A model generated the notes under the pieces. The model was not told the origin of the DNA. It did not search any database and worked only from the letters and a program-made list of their open reading frames with translations. From Simkania negevensis (lineage in GTDB: Bacteria > Chlamydiota > Chlamydiia > Chlamydiales > JAFITR01), in NCBI GenBank assembly GCA_017116025.1, contig JAFITR010000097.1, positions 1 through 5,717 on the forward strand: DNA of 5,717 nt. Direction: 5' to 3'. Shown piece after piece: positions 1 through 5,138 of the stretch (positions are counted from its first letter, which is position 1; every line of letters begins with the position of its first letter). A program made the translations under genes and the position numbers.

Positions 1-45
1 TCACACAGGAATGCAGTCGAGATCCATATAGAATAAAATGAGGTC

Positions 46-102
46 TTCGCGGGCTCTTGTCGCATTCGCGGACTCTTGTTGCATTCGCGGACTCTTGTTG
101 CA
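46..102. repeat. Tandem repeat, 3 x 19 nt
   Basis: There are three head-to-tail copies of a 19-nt unit at 46-64, 65-83 and 84-102. Copies 2 and 3 are identical (TTCGCGGACTCTTGTTGCA); copy 1 differs at two positions. Nineteen is not a multiple of three, so this is unlikely to be coding. The near identity suggests recent duplication or slippage. I do not recognise it as a known repeat family. Confidence 0.9.
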
Positions 103-152
103 ACTATTAAATGTATGTAGTTTTCAACACAACTATCTCCCATACAAACCGG

Positions 153-166
153 ATGAAAATTTTCAT
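153..166. repeat. Perfect 14-nt palindrome
   Basis: ATGAAAATTTTCAT reads identically on both strands. Such a dyad can be an operator half-site pair, but no promoter or gene start lies next to it, so a function is not supported. Confidence 0.5.
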
Positions 167-185
167 GGTAGTTTAGCCATTCAAT

Positions 186-198
186 CGCCCTCCGGGCT
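186..198. repeat. 13-nt GC-rich dyad repeat, copy 1
   Basis: CGCCCTCCGGGCT contains a 4-bp stem GCCC/GGGC around a 3-nt loop. An identical copy lies 75 nt downstream. The two copies probably belong to a dispersed intergenic repeat family of this genome. Confidence 0.65.
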
Positions 199-260
199 CC
201 ATCTTCATTTGCATTACCACGGATTCCTCGCTTCGCTCGTCATCCGAGGCTTTGATCGAG

Positions 261-273
261 CGCCCTCCGGGCT
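261..273. repeat. 13-nt GC-rich dyad repeat, copy 2
   Basis: This is an exact second copy of the motif at 186-198. It is followed by TTTAATAAAAA, which gives it a weak plus-strand terminator look. The stem is only 4 bp and no plus-strand gene ends upstream, so I annotate it as a repeat and not as a terminator. Confidence 0.65.
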
Positions 274-310
274 TTAATAAAAAGGCTTTGGTATTCTCTT
301 CGCGTGTATA

Positions 311-1330
311 TCAAGGTTGTGAGCAGGCTTCGATCGCTCTCCAGATGAGGGCCACCTTTCTTTTTTGCTGATCGTTGAGGTTGTGTACAATGAGGAGCGC
401 TTCGCTGTTTTGACTAAACGCTGAACGGGTCCAGTTGGCAGATCCTGTGGCGAGAGTATTGCCATCGATGACGAGCAGCTTGTGGTGCATCAACCCCATG
501 CCTATGCTGTGTGTAACAGGAACACCTGCATGTTTTAGACTGCTTACGGCCCCTTTGCTCGATCCGTAGTAGGCGTTACGATCGATGACACAGCTCACCT
601 CCCTACCTCGATTGTGTTGCTCGATGACGGCATGAGTGAGTTTGGGATGTGTCCAGGTGAACATGGCGACATGTACCGACTTCTTACTCTGTTCGATTAA
701 ATCGCACACTTTTCCAAGCGCTTCTTTGTGTTGCGGTAACAGGTATACCTCGACTTGCTGGTCTCCTATGTTGAACATTGTCGTTCTAAGCTTCTTATCC
801 CTCTCTTCGATCCCTCTTTTTAACTCTTTGGCCATCGCAGGATCGTAGATGCCGACGACAAGGTTTTGGTGCATGTGCAGTGACGACGTCGTCAAATTCG
901 TGCTGCCAATCCATACCCTGTTATTGTCGGTGATGAGCACTTTTTGGTGCATCAAGCCGGGAACAACAGCCTTGCTTGCTTTGGAAGTATATAGGCGTGT
1001 AGAGAGTTTTTTTGCTGTGTTTGTGCGGTCGGCAAAGATGGCAACGGAGACCCCTTGTCGTGCCTTGTTGTCCAACTCCCTGATGATGTCAGGGTCTTTA
1101 AGAGAAAAGATAGAAAGGAGAAGATCCTCTTTCGCTTCTCGTATCGCTGCGATAAATACCTCTTTGAGGTCGTTGCGTGCCTGGGGAGAGTAGATGATCA
1201 AAGGATTTTTTTCTGATGGAAGCTCTACTGTTGAAAAGGAAAAAATTTGCAGTAGGACGAAGAGTGCGGCAAGGCCGATCGCTGCCGTGACGCCAAGGCG
1301 TAAGAAGAAGCGTATCTTTATGAATCTCAT
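311..1330 (-). CDS. Phospholipase D-like protein with two HKD motifs, N-terminally membrane-anchored
   Basis: This 339-residue protein belongs to the phospholipase D superfamily, which hydrolyses phosphodiester bonds in phospholipids or nucleic acids through a covalent histidine intermediate. Both HxKx4D motifs are intact: H128/K130/D135, followed by G142-S143 and N145, and H282/K284/D289, followed by G297-S298 and N299. The two halves (about residues 44-165 and 193-315) are the usual duplicated domains, so the protein can make a complete active site by itself. A hydrophobic segment at residues 13-32 after a basic start suggests a membrane anchor or uncleaved signal, placing the catalytic part outside the cytoplasm. 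The ATG at 1330 is chosen because it places the basic-hydrophobic leader at the N-terminus; no good Shine-Dalgarno precedes it. The gene diverges from the flagellin gene with 126 bp between starts. The substrate cannot be read from sequence: cardiolipin synthase-like, lipase-like or nuclease-like roles all remain open. Multiple PLD-like proteins are known from chlamydiae. Confidence 0.9.
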   Translation of the reverse strand: MRFIKIRFFLRLGVTAAIGLAALFVLLQIFSFSTVELPSEKNPLIIYSPQARNDLKEVFIAAIREAKEDLLLSIFSLKDPDIIRELDNKARQGVSVAIFADRTNTAKKLSTRLYTSKASKAVVPGLMHQKVLITDNNRVWIGSTNLTTSSLHMHQNLVVGIYDPAMAKELKRGIEERDKKLRTTMFNIGDQQVEVYLLPQHKEALGKVCDLIEQSKKSVHVAMFTWTHPKLTHAVIEQHNRGREVSCVIDRNAYYGSSKGAVSSLKHAGVPVTHSIGMGLMHHKLLVIDGNTLATGSANWTRSAFSQNSEALLIVHNLNDQQKRKVALIWRAIEACSQP

Positions 1331-1367
1331 GGAGATAATGGATATACAGAAATTTGTGAATAAAAGC

Positions 1368-1395
1368 TAAAGTATCGATCTGCTTCTACCGAATA
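1368..1395 (+). promoter_or_regulatory. Sigma28-type promoter candidate for the flagellin gene
   Basis: TAAAGTAT at 1368-1375 matches the sigma28 (FliA) -35 consensus TAAAGTTT at seven of eight positions. It is followed after 12 nt by ACCGAATA at 1388-1395, which keeps the CCGA core of the -10 consensus GCCGATAA. The spacer is one longer than the usual 11. It would start transcription near 1402, giving a leader of about 55 nt. Its location directly before a flagellin gene, the classic sigma28 target, strengthens the call. Confidence 0.6.
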
Positions 1396-1443
1396 GATAA
1401 GTGTCATCAGGGAAAACAGATCATCATCAGACCATAGAAGATC

Positions 1444-1450
1444 AAGGAGG
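1444..1450 (+). promoter_or_regulatory. Strong Shine-Dalgarno of the flagellin gene
   Basis: AAGGAGG ends 6 nt before the ATG at 1457, an almost ideal ribosome binding site. It fixes the start codon and implies high translation, as expected for a filament protein made in many copies. Confidence 0.9.
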
Positions 1451-1456
1451 ATCGAC

Positions 1457-3136
1457 ATGGTGGGAACCTATCTTTTAACTAATTCTTTAGCTATTCCAGT
1501 GCATAGCAACTATCGTTTTGCTGTGCGTTCAATGTTTAACAGCATGAGTCGTATCTCTTCGGGCAGCAAGCTTAACCGCCCGGGTGAAGGCCCTGCTGAG
1601 TTTGGTATTGCAGAATCTTTTCGCTTTCAGATCCACAACAGCAACGAAGCTAATCGTGGCATGGGGAATGCGATGAGTATGGTGAGCAGTGCTGATAGTT
1701 GGATGCAGTCGTCGCAAGATATTTTGAGCAGGATGGGTGAACTCGCCATCTCTGGTAGCGATGCTTCTAAAAACTCTGGAGATCGTGCGAATATCGACCT
1801 GGAGTTTCAGCAGTTAAAAAGTGAACTGTCACGTATCGCCAGGCAAGCCAAGTATAGCTCGCTCAATGTTGCAGGGCGCGATCAGATGGTCATCTATAAT
1901 AAAGACAAAGAGACGTTGCAGTTTTCTCAACTCGACGGATCACAAAACTACACCTACCCCGTTAAACTGCTCAACGAACTGAGCTCTGTCAATGACGTCC
2001 AGTTTGCGATCAGTGCAAATAGCGTCCATGCTAACTCGCTCAATGGCGAACAGATCTACTATATCGACAACAATAGGAGCCTGTCGCGCTTAGATATCGA
2101 AGAGGGAACATTGGCACGCGACAGCAGCAGTATCAACGTTGGTGGGCTGAGCGTTGACGAGAAAGGGCGGCTCTGGTTCTTAGAGGAAAGCGCTTCTACC
2201 CCTGGCGTTTATAGCCTCCACCAGCAAAACAGCGTCACATGGAGAGAAGAGAGCGCTATCGTTGATGGTACACAGATAACAGATATTGCATCAAAGCAGT
2301 TTTCCGTCTATGCAGATCGCGTCTACTATCTCAATACGGGCGGTAACATCGTCAGCAGGTCCCTCTTCTCGCCTGGCAATGTCAATATTGAACTGACACC
2401 ATCAACGTTGTCGTTTGTCACTACAGACGGCAAGTTTGCTATTAGCCAAGATGGTCTATACCTTATCGACTCTCCGTCAAGCAGCGTGGTGCGTGTCGTC
2501 AATCTCGAGACACAAGAAAACACCTCTTTCCAGGTAGGAGAAAACGTCGCCATTAGCGCACTGACAATCAGCGCTGACAATCGTGAGCTTGTCTTTGTCG
2601 ACAGCAATACGAATGATGTTATGGGCGTAAAATTTGAGGCTGGAGAGAAGCCTACCCTAGGGAATGTATATACTATCCTTGAGCCAACAGGGTTAAGCGG
2701 ATTCGGTGCATTTAGCTTGCTTGGAGGATCCAACAGAAGCAATTTCCGCGTGCATACTGGTGGCGAGGCATTACAACAGATGTTTGTGCAGACAGGTGAT
2801 GTACGCCTCTACACATTAGGGCTGTCGCGCTCCTCTGTCGACACCATTGATAAAGCGCAAAAGAGTCTTGCTGCTATCCAAAAAGCGATCGATAGAGTTA
2901 CCCTTCAGCGGTCGATTATGGGCGCAGCATTCAACAGGATAGAGAGCTCGGTGCGATCACAACAGACGTACACCGATTATCTCAGTATAGCGGAAAGCCT
3001 CTTACGTGATGCTGATATCGCTGAAGAGTCGGCACTCCTCGCTGCAGAAAGAGTAAAAGCAGAGGTTTCCACTTCCTTGCTCGTCAGAGCAAATCAAGTT
3101 CCCAAAGCCCTTCTACGTATCCTTGCCGCAAGGTGA
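1457..3136 (+). CDS. Flagellin with a beta-propeller-like central domain
   Basis: This 559-residue protein has the split flagellin architecture, with conserved helical ends that polymerise into the flagellar filament. The N-terminal part (about residues 17-145) carries the 'SRISSGSKLNRP' signature, the QI helix (58-59), 'RMGELAISG' (92-100) and a second long helix ending near 'AKYSSLNVAG'. The C-terminal part (about 429-559) shows the D1 entry 'HTGGEALQQ...TLGL', the 'AAIQKAIDRV..QR..MGAAFNR' helix, 'LRDADIAEES' and the terminal 'SLLVRANQVPKALLRIL'. The ends match FliC better than the hook-associated FlgL. Between them, roughly 146-428, is an insertion with about five recurring units of 40-50 residues, each with a strand pattern like 'RVYYLNTGGNIVSRSL' or 'GLYLIDSPSSSVVRVV'. 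These resemble NHL/YVTN-type propeller blades. No signal peptide is seen, as expected for export by the flagellar type III apparatus. The gene appears monocistronic: it has its own promoter candidate and terminator. A flagellin is absent from classical Chlamydia, so it is notable here. Confidence 0.92.
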   Translation: MVGTYLLTNSLAIPVHSNYRFAVRSMFNSMSRISSGSKLNRPGEGPAEFGIAESFRFQIHNSNEANRGMGNAMSMVSSADSWMQSSQDILSRMGELAISGSDASKNSGDRANIDLEFQQLKSELSRIARQAKYSSLNVAGRDQMVIYNKDKETLQFSQLDGSQNYTYPVKLLNELSSVNDVQFAISANSVHANSLNGEQIYYIDNNRSLSRLDIEEGTLARDSSSINVGGLSVDEKGRLWFLEESASTPGVYSLHQQNSVTWREESAIVDGTQITDIASKQFSVYADRVYYLNTGGNIVSRSLFSPGNVNIELTPSTLSFVTTDGKFAISQDGLYLIDSPSSSVVRVVNLETQENTSFQVGENVAISALTISADNRELVFVDSNTNDVMGVKFEAGEKPTLGNVYTILEPTGLSGFGAFSLLGGSNRSNFRVHTGGEALQQMFVQTGDVRLYTLGLSRSSVDTIDKAQKSLAAIQKAIDRVTLQRSIMGAAFNRIESSVRSQQTYTDYLSIAESLLRDADIAEESALLAAERVKAEVSTSLLVRANQVPKALLRILAAR

Positions 3137-3165
3137 GGGTAGAAGGCATCTGATGATGATGATGG

Positions 3166-3209
3166 GTGGCCTGCATCCCCTAGCTAAGAGGTGCAGGCTG
3201 CTTTTTTTT
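3166..3209 (+). terminator. Rho-independent terminator of the flagellin gene
   Basis: A stem of about 12 bp pairs 3166-3177 with 3190-3201; its GC-rich core is GCCTGCA/TGCAGGC, with a few wobble pairs outside it. Eight T's follow at 3202-3209. It begins 29 nt after the flagellin stop codon and should end that transcript efficiently. Confidence 0.92.
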
Positions 3210-3210
3210 A

Positions 3211-3268
3211 ACGCGAAAAGCGCGAAGAGCGCGAAGGATATTCTTCGCTTTCTTCGCGCTCTTCGCGT
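3211..3268. repeat. 28-bp imperfect palindrome built of 9-nt units
   Basis: The left arm 3211-3238 pairs with the right arm 3241-3268 with only two mismatches (3218/3261 and 3230/3249) and two G-T pairs. The left arm is three near-identical 9-nt units, CGCGAAAAG, CGCGAAGAG and CGCGAAGGA, so the element is at once a tandem and an inverted repeat. It lies between the convergent flagellin and rpmB genes and would fold in either transcript. The T-tract is on its left side (plus strand), so it is not a textbook terminator for rpmB, although a long hairpin there could stop or protect the 3' end. Confidence 0.9.
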
Positions 3269-3283
3269 TTAATTGTATGGAAA

Positions 3284-3310
3284 TTTAAACCTTATAGGAG
3301 TTTAAACCTT
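3284..3310. repeat. 10-nt direct repeat at the rpmB stop codon
   Basis: TTTAAACCTT occurs at 3284-3293 and again at 3301-3310, where it includes the last codons and stop of rpmB. This is a short duplication of 17-nt period, possibly the scar of a slippage event. Confidence 0.6.
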
Positions 3311-3577
3311 TTGGCCTTCGGAACGGAGCTGAGTGACGATGCGGTGAACACCTACCTTATTCATTGTACGAAAGGCTGCAACCGAAAGCTTCAACGTAAC
3401 GAAGCGATTCTCTTCCGCATACCAAAACCGTTTCTTGAACAGGTTGGGACAAAAACGGCGTGCCGTCTTGCCTGTAATCTTCAAGCCAATCCCCTTCTTC
3501 TTCTTCGCAATACCGCGGGTTGTATACGTGCGCCCTGCAACAGGCTTCTTCTTCGTCAGCTGACAGCATTTGCTCAT
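3302..3577 (-). CDS. rpmB: 50S ribosomal protein L28
   Basis: This 91-residue, strongly basic protein is a component of the large ribosomal subunit. It shows the L28 layout: the short N-terminal 'CQLTKKKPVAG' segment, the basic 'RGIAKKKKGIGLKITG' stretch (21-36), the 'RRFCPNLFKKRFW' strand (40-52) and the 'ENRFVTLKLSVAAFRTM' segment (56-72) leading to the C-terminal helix. The length and the KKKKGIGLK and EENRF stretches resemble chlamydial L28 as I recall it, and this is the best taxonomic pointer in the window. The ATG at 3577 is supported by AAGGAG (plus-strand 3585-3590) 7 nt upstream. The gene stands alone, without rpmG beside it, and is convergent with the flagellin gene and divergent from sthA. 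Confidence 0.93.
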   Translation of the reverse strand: MSKCCQLTKKKPVAGRTYTTRGIAKKKKGIGLKITGKTARRFCPNLFKKRFWYAEENRFVTLKLSVAAFRTMNKVGVHRIVTQLRSEGQKV

Positions 3578-3611
3578 AAAGAGTCTCCTTAAACAACAAA
3601 ATAAACTTTAT

Positions 3612-3640
3612 ATTTTAGGGGCATAGCATAGGCCTTTCAA
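3612..3640 (-). promoter_or_regulatory. Sigma70-type promoter candidate for rpmB
   Basis: Read on the minus strand, TTGAAA (3635-3640) is followed after exactly 17 nt by TAAAAT (3612-3617). These match the vegetative -35 (TTGACA) and -10 (TATAAT) boxes at five of six positions each. An overlapping alternative, TTGAAC with TATGCT at 18-nt spacing, lies slightly upstream. The expected leader is about 30 nt. Confidence 0.65.
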
Positions 3641-3679
3641 CCTATATTGTTCAAGGATAAAAAGAATTCTTTCTGTTTG

Positions 3680-3696
3680 TTGGCATAGGTTTTGCA
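3680..3696 (+). promoter_or_regulatory. Sigma54-type (-24/-12) promoter candidate for sthA
   Basis: TTGGCATAGGTTTTGCA carries the diagnostic GG (3682-3683) and GC (3694-3695) separated by exactly 10 nt. It fits the consensus YTGGCACGRNNNTTGCW except at two positions (TA instead of CG after TGGCA). The start would fall near 3707, about 30 nt before the sthA ATG. Sigma54 is known in chlamydiae. A sigma70 reading (TTGGCA as -35) finds only a poor -10, TTCTAT, at 17-nt spacing. Confidence 0.5.
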
Positions 3697-3736
3697 TAAA
3701 AATTCTATTTATATGTTTTAGCTGCTGAGGAAAGAG

Positions 3737-5131
3737 ATGGAGGAAATATCTGTTGATCTGGTGGTGATAGGGACGGGTCCTGCTGGACAGAAGGCGGCGA
3801 TCCAGGCGGCGAAGCTTGGTAAAGTCGTTGCGATCATTGAGAAAGACGATCACCCTGGGGGATCTTGTCTTAACTCGGGGACGATCCCTTCAAAATCGTT
3901 GCGCGAAGCGATCATCGACTTGACGCGTTTTCACGAGCAGAGCTTTTACGGCGCAGAGCTTATCCATAGAGAGGTGACGATCAGCGACCTAAACTTCCGG
4001 CTGGAGAGAGTATTGTCGGAAGAGCGCGAGGTGATACGCAGACATTTCCGCAAGAATAACATCCTCCTTCTACGCGGCTCCGCCTCCTTCGAAGCAAAAA
4101 GGAATCTCCTTCTTGTTTCGGGAGGGGAGATCACCCATCGTATTCATGCAGAATATCTGATCATCGCCACAGGGTCTCGTCCGAGAAATCCTACCGAAGT
4201 ACCTTTTGACAGCGAGGTAATTCTAGACTCCACACGTTTCTTGGCTATGGATAAGATACCTAAGACGCTACTCGTCCTAGGAGGGGGAATCATTGGCTCC
4301 GAATATGCTAGTTTTTTCGCTGCCTTGGGAACAGAGGTGACGGTGATCGACAAACGCTTGCGTATGCTCCCTTTGTTGGACGAGGAGATCAGTGTACACT
4401 TCCAGACAGAGTTGACAAGTATCGGCTTGAGGTTTGTTGGAAATAAAAATATTGTGGGCATAGAACGCATAGGGGATAAGGCGCGCCTTTCTTTTGACGA
4501 TGGCACGACGATGGAAGCGGAGATGCTCTTATATGCTTTAGGCAGGGAGGCCAACGTTGAAGGCCTGCACATTGAAAGGGCAGGTCTTCTTTTAAACCGA
4601 CATGGCTACATTCCTGTTAATGCGATGTTTCAGACAGCAACATCTTGTATCTATGCTGTAGGTGATGTCATCGGCGCACCTGCTCTGGCGTCGACGGGTA
4701 TGGAGCAGGGACGGCTGGCAGCACGCAACGCTTTCGGATACAAAACTCGCCACTTTCCTGATTTTTATCCTGTTGGAATTTATACCATCCCTGAGATATC
4801 GTACTGTGGAAAGACGGAAGAGGAGCTGCAGCGGCTCGGCTTCCGTTACGAGGTGGGACGTGCCTATTATTATGAGCTGGCGCGCGGTCATATCTCCGGT
4901 GCTACATCGGGAATGTTTAAAATCCTCTTCCATGCAGATACACTAGCAATCCTCGGTGTCCATATCGTCGGTAGGATGGCAACAGAAGTGATACACATCG
5001 GACAGATGGCAATGAGTTTTAATGCTCACATCGATTACCTTGTTGACCAGGTGTTTAACTACCCCACCTTTGCCGAAGGCTATAGGGTGGCGGCGCTCAA
5101 TGGACTCAATAAAATCAAACACGTTCGCTAA
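3737..5131 (+). CDS. sthA: Si-specific NAD(P)+ transhydrogenase (soluble pyridine nucleotide transhydrogenase)
   Basis: This 464-residue cytoplasmic FAD enzyme transfers hydride between NADPH and NAD+ and balances the two pools. The FAD site GTGPAG is at 12-17, the middle ATG at 145-147, the NAD(P) Rossmann motif GGGIIGSE at 182-189, the second FAD contact 'YAVGD' at 306-310, and the dimerisation domain from about 345 to the end. Two features separate it from dihydrolipoamide dehydrogenase. The active-site segment reads CLNSGTIPSK (44-53), with Cys44 but Thr49 in place of the second redox cysteine. The C-terminal segment is 'FNYPTFAEGYRVAALNGLN' (440-458), lacking the catalytic His-x4-Glu. 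Both are typical of SthA, and the length is normal. GAGGA (3727-3731) lies 5 nt before the ATG. A small membrane-protein gene follows closely, so the two may be co-transcribed. A mercuric reductase-like or other family flavoprotein is less likely. Confidence 0.92.
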   Translation: MEEISVDLVVIGTGPAGQKAAIQAAKLGKVVAIIEKDDHPGGSCLNSGTIPSKSLREAIIDLTRFHEQSFYGAELIHREVTISDLNFRLERVLSEEREVIRRHFRKNNILLLRGSASFEAKRNLLLVSGGEITHRIHAEYLIIATGSRPRNPTEVPFDSEVILDSTRFLAMDKIPKTLLVLGGGIIGSEYASFFAALGTEVTVIDKRLRMLPLLDEEISVHFQTELTSIGLRFVGNKNIVGIERIGDKARLSFDDGTTMEAEMLLYALGREANVEGLHIERAGLLLNRHGYIPVNAMFQTATSCIYAVGDVIGAPALASTGMEQGRLAARNAFGYKTRHFPDFYPVGIYTIPEISYCGKTEEELQRLGFRYEVGRAYYYELARGHISGATSGMFKILFHADTLAILGVHIVGRMATEVIHIGQMAMSFNAHIDYLVDQVFNYPTFAEGYRVAALNGLNKIKHVR

Positions 5132-5138
5132 TATAACT

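Larger units (their letters stand above)
1..310. other. Gene-free region rich in short repeats
   Basis: I see no credible coding sequence in this stretch. The one reading frame crossing it on the plus strand (38-277) runs through tandem and dyad repeats, lacks a ribosome binding site and has no protein family look. What it holds is a triple 19-nt tandem repeat, a perfect 14-nt palindrome at 153-166, two copies of a 13-nt GC-rich dyad motif, and a possible 5-bp stem at 226-230/245-249 between those copies. It lies downstream of the minus-strand phospholipase D-like gene. I found no standard hairpin-plus-T-tract terminator for that gene here. Confidence 0.6.

Noticed and set aside
46..102. CRISPR array
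   Set aside because: The repeats are directly adjacent, with no spacers between them, and are only 19 nt long. No cas gene is present.
38..277. 79-residue protein in the left intergenic region
   Set aside because: It is composed largely of translated tandem and dyad repeats, with no Shine-Dalgarno and no family resemblance.
261..281. Rho-independent terminator on the plus strand
   Set aside because: The stem is only 4 bp, the T-run is three bases and no plus-strand gene ends upstream. In the minus direction, serving the PLD-like gene, no T-tract follows the hairpin.
2326..2742. 138-residue frame opposite the flagellin central domain
   Set aside because: It is an antisense shadow of a clearly coding gene, without a ribosome binding site or recognisable protein.
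1457..3136. Hook-filament junction protein FlgL instead of flagellin
   Set aside because: FlgL shares the same fold, but the SSGSKLNRP signature, the GELA helix and the LRDADIAEES...ANQVPKALLRIL C-terminus follow FliC more closely.
3357..3599. 80-residue minus-strand frame overlapping rpmB
   Set aside because: It lies in a different frame over most of rpmB. L28 homology and the AAGGAG at the L28 start decide the real frame.
3737..5131. Dihydrolipoamide dehydrogenase or glutathione reductase
   Set aside because: The redox-active disulfide is incomplete (Thr at residue 49) and the C-terminal catalytic His is missing, as in SthA.
5022..5138. Start of the membrane protein gene at 5022
   Set aside because: It would overlap sthA by more than 100 nt in another frame, with no ribosome binding site. 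The residues upstream of 5139 look like shadow translation of the sthA end.
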